From Chitinispirillaceae bacterium (GTDB lineage Bacteria > Fibrobacterota > Chitinivibrionia > Chitinivibrionales > Chitinispirillaceae): 5,195 nt of DNA. A program made the translations under genes and the position numbers. Shown here piece after piece: positions 1 to 5,195 of this stretch; position 1 is the first letter of the stretch; the number at the start of each line of letters is the position of its first letter. The notes beneath the pieces were generated by a model. It saw nothing but the letters and a program-made list of their open reading frames with translations, was not told where the DNA came from and ran no database searches. Where the stretch lies: contig JAFGOU010000403.1 in assembly GCA_016926315.1 (NCBI GenBank), positions 1 through 5,195 on the forward strand, given 5' to 3'.

Positions 1-218
1 ACCTGGCGGTTGATATTGGTAACGCAGACCGTGTCTGAATCGACCAGCGCGATGGTGCCGATGCCTGACCGCGCAAGCGCCTCGGCGCACCAGCTCCCCA
101 CGCCGCCCAGACCGAAAATGATGACGCGGGTGGCCGCGAGTTTTTTCAGGACCGCGTCACCGACCAGGAGTTCAAGCCGGTGGAGGGAGGGAGAGCGGGT
201 GAGGGGGTGGTTGGTCAT
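1..218 (-). CDS. tcdA: tRNA threonylcarbamoyladenosine dehydratase (TcdA/CsdL, ThiF/E1-like), 5' part only
   Basis: The first 72 codons of a minus-strand gene are present; the rest lies beyond the left edge. The protein opens with MTNHPLTRSP and has RLELLVGDAVLKKL at residues 14-27, then a Rossmann nucleotide-binding segment with GLGGVGS at 36-42 followed by WCAEALARSGIG. The acidic strand end LVDSDTV is at 58-64, and VTNINRQ at 66-72 closes the visible part. This order matches the ThiF/MoeB/HesA adenylating superfamily, and the GSW-AEALARSGIG plus VTN-NRQ combination is most like TcdA, which uses ATP to cyclise t6A37 of tRNAs to ct6A. The ATG at 218 is the only good start: an in-frame stop lies a few codons upstream and no other ATG falls between. 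No strong Shine-Dalgarno sequence is seen. It looks like a housekeeping gene unrelated to the metal genes. Another ThiF-family member (MoeB or ThiF type) is less likely but cannot be excluded without the C-terminus. Confidence 0.85.
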   Translation of the reverse strand, partial: MTNHPLTRSPSLHRLELLVGDAVLKKLAATRVIIFGLGGVGSWCAEALARSGIGTIALVDSDTVCVTNINRQ

Positions 219-340
219 ACGTTCGACAGCATGGCTACGCCTTTTTTGGAAAAGTCAAAGGGCGGATACCGCATACCACCCCAACGTAAGCGCCAATCTG
301 GCGCCTAAAGTTTTCAATGCCTACAGACCGCTTATATTGA

Positions 341-364
341 GTCCCGAGCCTGTCGAAGGGTCAC
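341..364 (+). repeat. Degenerate copy of the dispersed intergenic repeat
   Basis: GTCCCGAGCC followed by TGTCGAAGGGTCAC matches the right half of the repeat found at 2535-2562 and 3840-3866. The left half is shortened relative to GTCACCCTGAGC. It lies in the gap upstream of tcdA and outside any gene. Confidence 0.7.
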
Positions 365-457
365 TGCGTTCGTCGAAATGACCGGTATGGTGTATCTCGT
401 GCATATTATTATGAAACCGTTAATAGGTGCATAAGACAGGTAATATAAATAGTGTCT

Positions 458-480
458 GTCCGAAAACCCCTGTTTTGGAC
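458..480 (-). terminator. Possible hairpin terminator downstream of hgcB
   Basis: GTCC (458-461) pairs with GGAC (477-480), and AAAAC (463-467) pairs with GTTTT (472-476). One base (462) is bulged and the loop is four bases (468-471). The hairpin lies 54 bases past the hgcB stop in the direction of transcription. The sequence after it on the minus strand is AT-rich (CTATTTATATTA) but has no proper T run, so intrinsic termination is only a possibility. Confidence 0.35.
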
Positions 481-533
481 GAGAACTATTTACTTCCCGA
501 ATATAGGTCTGCAGCGTCAGAGCCGCTTCGTCC

Positions 534-824
534 TCAGCAGCACCCCTTCACTTCGTCTTTGCAGTCGCAGGTCGGCTCACCACCGGTGATCATGGCGTTG
601 ATAAGCGCGGCGGCGCACCCGACACCGGTGGCGACGGTTATGGCGCCGAACGCGCAGTTTTTCATGCAGGCGCCGCACTCGATACAGGCGTCAAGGAGAA
701 CGACAGCAGCCTTGCGGTCGCGCATTTCCAGAACACCTCGCGGACAGACCCTGGTACACATGGCGCAGCCGGTGCATTTCTCCTGATCAAGCTTCAGGGT
801 CGCAACGTTTTTCAGGAAGTTCAC
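534..824 (-). CDS. hgcB: HgcB, 2[4Fe-4S] ferredoxin-like partner of the mercury methylase
   Basis: HgcB is required with HgcA for methylmercury formation. It is thought to reduce the HgcA corrinoid and may pass Hg(II) to it. The 96-residue protein has two CX2CX2CX3C cluster motifs: KCTGCAMCTRVCP (cysteines 17, 20, 23, 27) and ACIECGACMKNC (47, 50, 53, 57). These are followed by the HgcB-specific GVGCAAA with an extra cysteine at 70, and a tail with CDC (86-88) and a terminal vicinal pair CC (95-96). The last cluster cysteine is followed by Ala rather than the Pro common in ferredoxins. The start is uncertain. An ATG at 836 would add four residues (MGAA), but it has no Shine-Dalgarno sequence. 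The GTG at 824 has GGGAG five bases upstream and overlaps the hgcA stop as GTGA, which suggests translational coupling, so I chose it. The length fits known HgcB proteins of about 95 residues. Confidence 0.94.
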   Translation of the reverse strand: MNFLKNVATLKLDQEKCTGCAMCTRVCPRGVLEMRDRKAAVVLLDACIECGACMKNCAFGAITVATGVGCAAALINAMITGGEPTCDCKDEVKGCC

Positions 825-1900
825 AGCAGCTCCCATTCCAATACTTTGTGGAAAATGACAAGGCAGGAGGAGACCGCTACGGCGCCGATATACAGCGGGA
901 TGGCCGCCCGCATCTCCTTTTTTACGCCCGACATGCCGGTAAAGGTGGTGCAGCCGGTGAAGTTGAGCGCCAGGTAGGAGGAGGTGACGACACCGAAAAG
1001 GATGACTGCTGCAGGAAGCGGCCAGCCGGGACCGAACAGGCGGTCGTGGAACCAGAGAAACGGCATCAGCGCGATTGCGCCGGTTTGGGCCCCTTTGATG
1101 GCGAACGATCGTCCGGGAATAACGGGCAGCAGGAGCGGTGTGATCACGGTTCCTGCGACGAGCGCGGTAAAAAGCGCCAGGCAGACCGGCAGCGCGGCGG
1201 TGAACGCAGGGACAAACAGGATTCCCTGCGGATGAGCGCCAAGGACGACAAACGATCCAAGGACGATCCAGATGAATTTACGCAGCGCGGGGAACAGCTC
1301 CATCGGCGTGAGCACCGCGCGGTCCATGAGCGGGAAGCGGATGGTCCGCATTGCAGGTGTCGCTCTGTTCCCCGCGGCGATAAATGCCGGGATATCCTGC
1401 GCGCGGACCGGACCATAGGTCACGCTGAACCCGGATGCGTTTCTGACTTCATGGGCCGAAACACCGACCGCGCCCAGCTGTGGAACGATAAGCCGGCGAT
1501 GGGAAACGATTGAGGCGAGACCGGTTGACGCGATCCGCCCGACCAGTTCGGCGGTCCCGAAGGTTCCCTTGCCCGCCGCGCACCAGACGTTTATGCCCTT
1601 GGTGTCAAGCACGAGGACCCAGCCGTCGATTGACGCAAGTGCGCGGCGAAGGAGATTGAAGCTCAGCCGGTAGCTGGCGGAAACGAACAGCGGCGAAGAT
1701 GCGTTAGGCGAGCCGACGGCGTAGAGGCCGGGATCCACGCGGTAGCGCATGCGGAACCGGTTGGAGAGGCGGCAGAGGATGGCGCCCTGGCGGTCGGCCC
1801 GGGTCCAGGCCGGGGAAACATTCCGGATTGAAGGCGCGGTGTTCCGGGAGCAGCAGCAGGATGGCGTTTCCGGTTCTTTTTCGGTACCGCATTGGGACAT
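821..1900 (-). CDS. hgcA: HgcA, corrinoid-dependent mercury methyltransferase
   Basis: HgcA is a membrane corrinoid protein that takes a methyl group and transfers it to Hg(II). The 359-residue protein has the family signature NVWCAAGKGTFGT at 104-116. Cys107 in this cap helix is the expected lower axial cobalt ligand. The globular corrinoid-binding domain, related to the CO dehydrogenase/acetyl-CoA synthase corrinoid protein, spans roughly 45-180, including GINVWCAAGK and the following SHRRLIVPQLGAVGVSAHEV. From about 204 onward come about five hydrophobic segments (near 206-222, 226-258, 269-285, 295-312 and 334-352), as in known HgcA. The conserved stretch NFTGCTTFTGMSGVKKEM lies at 313-330. 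The N-terminus is cysteine-rich (C4, C15-C17), which is unusual. The ATG at 1900 is the only start in its frame after an upstream stop, and GGAA lies about eight bases before it. The gene follows the thioredoxin-like gene by 51 bases and overlaps hgcB. The motif set leaves little doubt about the family. Confidence 0.96.
   Translation of the reverse strand: MSQCGTEKEPETPSCCCSRNTAPSIRNVSPAWTRADRQGAILCRLSNRFRMRYRVDPGLYAVGSPNASSPLFVSASYRLSFNLLRRALASIDGWVLVLDTKGINVWCAAGKGTFGTAELVGRIASTGLASIVSHRRLIVPQLGAVGVSAHEVRNASGFSVTYGPVRAQDIPAFIAAGNRATPAMRTIRFPLMDRAVLTPMELFPALRKFIWIVLGSFVVLGAHPQGILFVPAFTAALPVCLALFTALVAGTVITPLLLPVIPGRSFAIKGAQTGAIALMPFLWFHDRLFGPGWPLPAAVILFGVVTSSYLALNFTGCTTFTGMSGVKKEMRAAIPLYIGAVAVSSCLVIFHKVLEWELL
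830..834 (-). promoter_or_regulatory. Ribosome binding site that decides the hgcB start
   Basis: On the minus strand GGGAG lies inside the last codons of hgcA, five bases before the GTG at 824. The alternative ATG at 836 lies upstream of this site and has no purine-rich site of its own at a suitable distance. This favours the GTG start with a GTGA stop/start overlap. Confidence 0.6.
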
Positions 1901-1951
1901 GATTCTATTCCGAGCTATAGGTTGAAGCGAAGGTAATCCTTACGTTGTTCA

Positions 1952-2410
1952 TTACGCAACAATTTTTCCCCCGACAATCCTTATTTTCCGCTGCGCCATC
2001 TGCGCGATGCCCGGATCATGGGTTATCTTGACGATGGCCTGCATTAACTGATCGGCCGTTATTGCTTTGGGAAAGCCGCCGGTGATTACGCCATTGGGAG
2101 CGACCATGAGAACAATCGGAAGGTCGCCGCCGCTCCGGATACCGTATTTGCCGGCAATCTCCCTGTTTGCCGGGTCGCTCAATTTTGCCTTGTAAACCGA
2201 GACTTTTTTAGTCCGCGTTTTGTTGAACGTTGCGACGGACGACGTCAAACCGGCAAGGGAGGCGTCCTGCGTATCATAGAAAATAAGGGCTAAAAACTGC
2301 CCTGCGGTGGAAGCTTCAGTAATGGCCGATTTTGCATTGGTGGGTACTGCCTGGATTGCCTGCGCAAAAAAAATACCGGTACACAGAGCTGTGAATACTG
2401 CCGTTTTCAT
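1952..2410 (-). CDS. Exported thioredoxin-fold protein lacking the CXXC motif
   Basis: The 152-residue protein has an N-terminal signal peptide: MKTAVF, a hydrophobic stretch to about residue 18, then AIQA-VPTNA with likely cleavage near residue 21. The remainder looks like a thioredoxin fold. FLALIFYD (39-46) resembles the first core strand, VSVYKAKLSDPANREIAGKYGIR (70-92) the second strand and helix, and DLPIVLMVAPNGVITGGF (96-113) the cis-proline loop (Pro98) and the last strands. No CXXC is present; the only cysteine (C10) lies in the signal peptide, so the mature protein should not be a disulfide oxidoreductase. The start has a strong site, GGGAG six bases before the ATG. It sits between acr3 and hgcA, 51 bases before hgcA, so co-transcription with hgcAB is likely. 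The frame after its stop reaches another stop at once, so no broken second domain is visible. The specific role is unknown; a periplasmic binding or chaperone role would be speculation. Confidence 0.75.
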   Translation of the reverse strand: MKTAVFTALCTGIFFAQAIQAVPTNAKSAITEASTAGQFLALIFYDTQDASLAGLTSSVATFNKTRTKKVSVYKAKLSDPANREIAGKYGIRSGGDLPIVLMVAPNGVITGGFPKAITADQLMQAIVKITHDPGIAQMAQRKIRIVGGKIVA

Positions 2411-2481
2411 AAATTCTCCCTTATTCGGGTAGAGGTGAATTGTTCTTGGTATAGAGTTAACTGTAAAACTATTCAGAAAGG

Positions 2482-2562
2482 CTTCGACAGGCTCAGCCTG
2501 ACAGTAGTAAGTGTTTGATATTAAGTAAATATCATGTCACCCTGAGCTTGTCGAAGGGTCAG
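2482..2562. repeat. Facing pair of dispersed repeats forming a large potential hairpin
   Basis: Copy one (2482-2503, minus orientation) contains CTTCGACAGGCTCAG. Copy two (2535-2562, plus orientation) contains TGTCACCCTGAGC and TTGTCGAAGGGTCAG. The two match as inverted repeats over 22 bases with about three mismatches. The roughly 30 bases between them hold a second perfect stem, GATATT (2517-2522) with AATATC (2528-2533). The pair occupies the gap between acr3 and the thioredoxin-like gene. Any read-through transcript would carry a long stem here. No T run follows, so it is not a standard intrinsic terminator. Confidence 0.75.
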
Positions 2563-2591
2563 TAAATGGCGTTTTTCAATTACCTCCATAT

Positions 2592-3800
2592 TCAATTCGT
2601 TCCGGAAACCGGATGTCCGCCCTTGAACCAGTGCCGCGTTCGCAGGCAAATTTTTACGAGCATCAGCATGACCGGAACCTCGATGAGAACGCCGACCACC
2701 GTGGCAAGCGCGGCGCCGGATGACAGGCCGAACAGCATGACCGCCGTGGCGATCGCCACCTCAAAGTGGTTGGAGGCGCCGATCATGGCCGCGGGCGCGG
2801 CATCCTGGTATGAAAGCTTCAGCATTCGCGCCGCGCCGTACCCGAGCGAGAAAATCAGGACGGTCTGGATAAACAGCGGAATGGCGATCCATACGATGGT
2901 AAGGGGGTTTGCCATGATCACCTCACCCTTGAAACAGAAAAGCAGCACGAGCGTCGTGAGCAGGGCGACGATGGTCACCGGCGTCAGAACATGCAGGAAT
3001 TTCTTCCTGAACCATTGCTCTCCCTTTATAGCAATGATCCATCTTCGTGAAAAGTATCCGGCCGCAAGCGGGAGCGCCACATAAACGCCGATGGAGAGCA
3101 GCAGCGCCTGCCAGGGGACCGGCAGTCTTCCGACGCCGAGCAGGAATCCGCCGAGCACGCCGTACAGGACGAGCATGGTCAGGGAGTTGATCGCCACCAT
3201 GACCAGGGTAAGGCCGTCGTTGCCCCGGGCAAGGTATCCCCATACCAGCACCATGGCGGTACAGGGGGCTATACCCAGAAGGATCGCGCCTGCAAAATAG
3301 GAACGCCAGAGCGGTATCTCCAGCATTTTAACGCCTTCGTGCACCACCACGGTTCCGGCGCCGTGTACCGCTCCGACAGAAAGATCGAGGCCAAAAGGAA
3401 TTTTAACAAGGTCCGTGGCGTCAACGCCGATAAAGCCCCTGAACGCATACCCCAGAAACAGCAGGGCGATCGCGTACATGCTGAACGGTTTTATTGCCCA
3501 GTTGATGATGAGCGTGAGAAAAACCGGTTTGCCGTTTCTGCCGGCTTTTACCACTGAAGCGAAATCGATCTTGATCATGATCGGGTACATCATGAAAAAG
3601 AGGCAGATGGCGATGGGGATGGAGACCACGGGCGCGCTGTTGACCGAGAGCGACATTCCGTCGAGCGCGCGGGCGAAACCCGGCACAAGTCTGCCCAGGG
3701 AAATCCCGCCGATAATGCACAAGCCGACCCAGAGGGTAAGATAGCGCTCGAAAAGGCTTTTCAAGCTGCGGGTATCGGTGGCGGGGTTTGCTGTTGTCAT
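2592..3800 (-). CDS. acr3: Acr3-family arsenite efflux permease
   Basis: Acr3 is an inner-membrane carrier that expels arsenite, driven by the proton motive force. The 402-residue protein is strongly hydrophobic, with about ten membrane segments starting near residue 20. The family motif [10 protein letters not shown] lies at 178-187 and includes Cys180, equivalent to the essential TM4 cysteine. VLIEVPVML (371-379) includes Glu374, equivalent to the essential TM9 glutamate. [10 protein letters not shown] (342-351) is another family hallmark. It belongs to the Acr3/bile-acid transporter superfamily, not to the unrelated ArsB family. It is longer than the usual 350-370 residues, and part of the excess is a glycine- and valine-rich segment at about 123-162, between TM3 and TM4. 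The ATG at 3800 is preceded by AAAGGA at suitable spacing. The gene lies 40 bases downstream of the GIY-YIG gene and exports the arsenite made by ArsC. Confidence 0.96.
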   Translation of the reverse strand: MTTANPATDTRSLKSLFERYLTLWVGLCIIGGISLGRLVPGFARALDGMSLSVNSAPVVSIPIAICLFFMMYPIMIKIDFASVVKAGRNGKPVFLTLIINWAIKPFSMYAIALLFLGYAFRGFIGVDATDLVKIPFGLDLSVGAVHGAGTVVVHEGVKMLEIPLWRSYFAGAILLGIAPCTAMVLVWGYLARGNDGLTLVMVAINSLTMLVLYGVLGGFLLGVGRLPVPWQALLLSIGVYVALPLAAGYFSRRWIIAIKGEQWFRKKFLHVLTPVTIVALLTTLVLLFCFKGEVIMANPLTIVWIAIPLFIQTVLIFSLGYGAARMLKLSYQDAAPAAMIGASNHFEVAIATAVMLFGLSSGAALATVVGVLIEVPVMLMLVKICLRTRHWFKGGHPVSGTN

Positions 3801-3819
3801 TTGTCAATCCTTTCTATTC

Positions 3820-3866
3820 GTCACCCTGAGCCCGTCGGTGTCACCCTGAGCCCGTCGAAGGGTCAC
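3820..3866 (+). repeat. Tandem copies of the dispersed repeat between acr3 and the GIY-YIG gene
   Basis: Two direct copies with a 20-base period. The first (3820-3838) is truncated, with GTCACCCTGAGCCCGTCGG. The second (3840-3866) is complete, running from GTCACCCTGAG through CCGTCGAAGGGTCAC. The second copy runs into the 3' end of the GIY-YIG gene and supplies its stop codon and last residues. Confidence 0.85.
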
Positions 3867-4149
3867 CTGCCGATCCTTTCCTTTTAGCAAGCAGCCTCAG
3901 CAGAGCAAAATCAGCGTTAATCAGCGCCTCCTTCTTTTTTCTTGACCACCCTTTGATCTGCTTTTCCGCGCGGATCGCATCGTCTATAAACTGGAAACCC
4001 TGCTGGTGCATCAGGCGTACCGGTAATCTTTTAGAAGTAAACCCCTCGATCAATCCGCTGTTATGTTCATTCACCCGCCGCTCAAGGTCATTTGTCACAC
4101 CGGTATAATAGAAGCCGTCGTTGCATTGGACAATGTAGACAAAGTACAT
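3841..4149 (-). CDS. Small GIY-YIG nuclease-superfamily protein (YhbQ/UPF0213-like)
   Basis: A 102-residue single-domain protein. The GIY-YIG core is visible as FVYIVQC (3-9) and YYTGVT (14-19), followed by DLERRVNEHNSG with the conserved Arg (25) in the helix. FTSKRLPVRLMH then AIRAEKQIKGWSRKKKEALI (58-77) carry the conserved Glu62 and the basic helix of the UPF0213/YhbQ group. Members of this superfamily cleave or nick DNA, but the role of these stand-alone proteins is poorly known. The ATG at 4149 starts at the first core strand and has AAAGAG about eight bases upstream. The last residues, GDPSTGSG, are encoded by the dispersed repeat, so the natural C-terminus may have been altered. The gene sits inside the ars cluster, looks less GC-rich than its neighbours by eye, and is bracketed by inverted repeat copies. 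This suggests insertion rather than a role in arsenic metabolism. Confidence 0.9.
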   Translation of the reverse strand: MYFVYIVQCNDGFYYTGVTNDLERRVNEHNSGLIEGFTSKRLPVRLMHQQGFQFIDDAIRAEKQIKGWSRKKKEALINADFALLRLLAKRKGSAGDPSTGSG

Positions 4150-4181
4150 TTATTGACTCTTTCGCTGAATTACAGTCATGT

Positions 4182-4232
4182 CGACCCTTCGACAGGCTCA
4201 GGGTGACAATGGGTCTGACGCTCAGGGTGACA
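4182..4232 (-). repeat. Dispersed repeat copies upstream of the GIY-YIG gene
   Basis: A complete copy in minus orientation (4182-4209) reads CGACCCTTCGACAGG then CTCAGGGTGACAA. A partial second copy (4215-4232) reads CTGACGCTCAGGGTGACA. They lie in the 122-bp gap between the arsC stop and the GIY-YIG start, and are inverted relative to the pair at 3820-3866. Confidence 0.85.
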
Positions 4233-4271
4233 TATTCTGACACAACATGACAGAATTCCTCATAAAAATCA

Positions 4272-4703
<432 letters not shown>

Positions 4704-4704
4704 G

Positions 4705-5097
4705 CTATCTGCTCCGCTGAACCTTGCATAGTTTTGAAAGGTCCTGTTTCGTAATCTTTCTAAGGGCTTCCCGGTCGCCAATGACGGTATCATCATCGGA
4801 CAATGCCCCGAAAACGCATTTGAACGCGTCACGAACCATCACCGGCATTGTCTCTTTTTGCGGCAACCGGTAATACATCCATCGTTCTTCCTTGCGGTTT
4901 TCCACCAGTCCGGCCTGTTTAAGAACGGACATGTGTTTTGAAACGGTCGACGGCGCCAGGCCGAGCAATTCTATTATCTGGCATGCGCACAATTCGCCAT
5001 CGCGCAATGCAAAAAGCGCCCGTACGCGATGCGGATCCGAAAGCGCTTTGGTGATCGCAATGAAGTCACCCATGACCGGTTTCACGTCGTTTCTCAT
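4705..5097 (-). CDS. arsR: ArsR-family arsenite-responsive transcriptional repressor
   Basis: A 130-residue winged-helix protein of the ArsR/SmtB family, which normally binds operator DNA as a dimer and releases it on binding arsenite. Visible parts are KALSDPHRVRALFAL (18-32), then GELCACQI (34-41) with Cys37 and Cys39. These correspond in position to the As(III)-binding cysteines of classical ArsR (ELCVCDL in E. coli). The recognition helix APSTVSKHMSVLKQAGLV follows at 48-65, and the wing ENRKEERWMYYRL at 66-78. Cys94 and Cys124 are further candidates for a third thiol ligand. The C-terminal tail after about 95 is longer than in minimal ArsR proteins. The ATG at 5097 has AGGA about nine bases upstream. 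It is the first gene of the cluster, and the inverted repeat in its leader is the likely autoregulatory site. Confidence 0.95.
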   Translation of the reverse strand: MRNDVKPVMGDFIAITKALSDPHRVRALFALRDGELCACQIIELLGLAPSTVSKHMSVLKQAGLVENRKEERWMYYRLPQKETMPVMVRDAFKCVFGALSDDDTVIGDREALRKITKQDLSKLCKVQRSR

Positions 5098-5148
5098 GTG
5101 TTTTTTTCCTGATTGTTATTCCGGTACCGTTATGGAACAGGTTGATTC

Positions 5149-5174
5149 TATATTTCGCCACATGACGAAATATA
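5149..5174. promoter_or_regulatory. Candidate ArsR operator in the arsR leader
   Basis: A perfect 9-bp inverted repeat, TATATTTCG (5149-5157) and CGAAATATA (5166-5174), with an 8-base spacer, lies about 52 bases upstream of the arsR start. AT-rich interrupted dyads of this size are typical ArsR/SmtB operators. AT-rich hexamers overlapping it on the minus strand (for example TATAGA at its 3' edge, or GATAAT just upstream) could be the -10 element, but no confident -35 partner was found. Confidence 0.65.
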
Positions 5175-5195
5175 CTGCATTATCCCGTTATTTGC

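Larger units (their letters stand above)
219..533. other. Non-coding gap between hgcB and tcdA
   Basis: This 315-bp stretch has no convincing gene. It is more AT-rich than the flanking genes. It contains a degenerate copy of the dispersed repeat (341-364) and an imperfect hairpin (458-480) behind hgcB. The promoter of the tcdA-like gene should lie in its left part, but no clear -35/-10 pair could be picked out. Short plus-strand open frames that cross it have no coding signature. Confidence 0.6.

Noticed and set aside
10..381. Plus-strand open frame at the left edge
   Set aside because: It runs antisense to the tcdA-like gene, then through non-coding sequence and the repeat copy; its tail is repeat-encoded.
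427..786. Plus-strand open frame opposite hgcB
   Set aside because: Antisense to HgcB, whose cysteine motifs fix the true coding strand; the product resembles nothing.
848..1513. Long plus-strand open frame opposite hgcA
   Set aside because: It is antisense to the clear HgcA coding region; the product is charged, low in hydrophobic residues and without any recognisable domain. It is a by-product of GC-rich codon use on the other strand.
2566..3084. Plus-strand open frame opposite acr3
   Set aside because: It lies almost wholly antisense to Acr3 and has no domain or ribosome binding site. The other plus-strand frames at 3091-3744 are rejected for the same reason.
2482..4232. CRISPR array
   Set aside because: The repeats are irregularly spaced, occur in both orientations and are separated by whole genes; there are no uniform spacers or cas genes.
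4704..4832. N-terminal extension of ArsC
   Set aside because: The frame is open upstream but lies inside arsR, and the extension has no similarity to ArsC; the ATG at 4703 gives a standard N-terminus.

Overview
The window is a compact bacterial locus with every recognisable gene on the minus strand, so it reads from right to left. In transcription order it holds arsR, arsC, a small GIY-YIG nuclease-like gene, acr3, a secreted thioredoxin-fold protein, hgcA, hgcB and, after a gap, the 5' part of a tcdA-like gene that leaves the window on the left. The most notable content is a complete hgcA-hgcB pair, the two genes required for microbial mercury methylation. It lies directly behind an arsenic resistance cluster.

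Region by region: 5098-5195 is the leader of arsR and carries a perfect 9-bp inverted repeat that is a likely ArsR operator. 4272-5097 encodes ArsR and a thioredoxin-type arsenate reductase, one base apart. 3820-4232 holds a GIY-YIG gene bracketed by inverted copies of a short dispersed repeat and interrupts the ars cluster. 2592-3800 encodes an Acr3-type arsenite exporter. 2411-2591 is a gap with two facing repeat copies. 1952-2410 encodes an exported thioredoxin-fold protein without CXXC. 534-1900 is hgcAB, overlapping by four bases if the preferred hgcB start is right. 219-533 is non-coding. 1-218 is the partial tcdA-like gene.

How the genes work together: ArsC reduces arsenate to arsenite, Acr3 exports arsenite, and ArsR should repress the unit until arsenite binds. 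HgcA carries a methyl group on a corrinoid and passes it to Hg(II), and HgcB is the iron-sulfur protein that reduces the corrinoid. Co-orientation makes it possible that the ArsR-controlled promoter also feeds hgcAB, but the 181-bp repeat-containing gap before the thioredoxin-like gene could hold a separate promoter or a terminator.

Organism: hgcAB implies an anaerobe, or a relative of one, from a lineage that carries mercury methylation genes (Desulfobacterota, Spirochaetota, Kiritimatiellota, Bacteroidota-related groups and others). The coding regions are GC-rich with AT-richer gaps, and dispersed repeats containing GTCACCCTGAG and GTCGAAGGGTCA sit between genes. The phylum cannot be fixed from this sequence alone.
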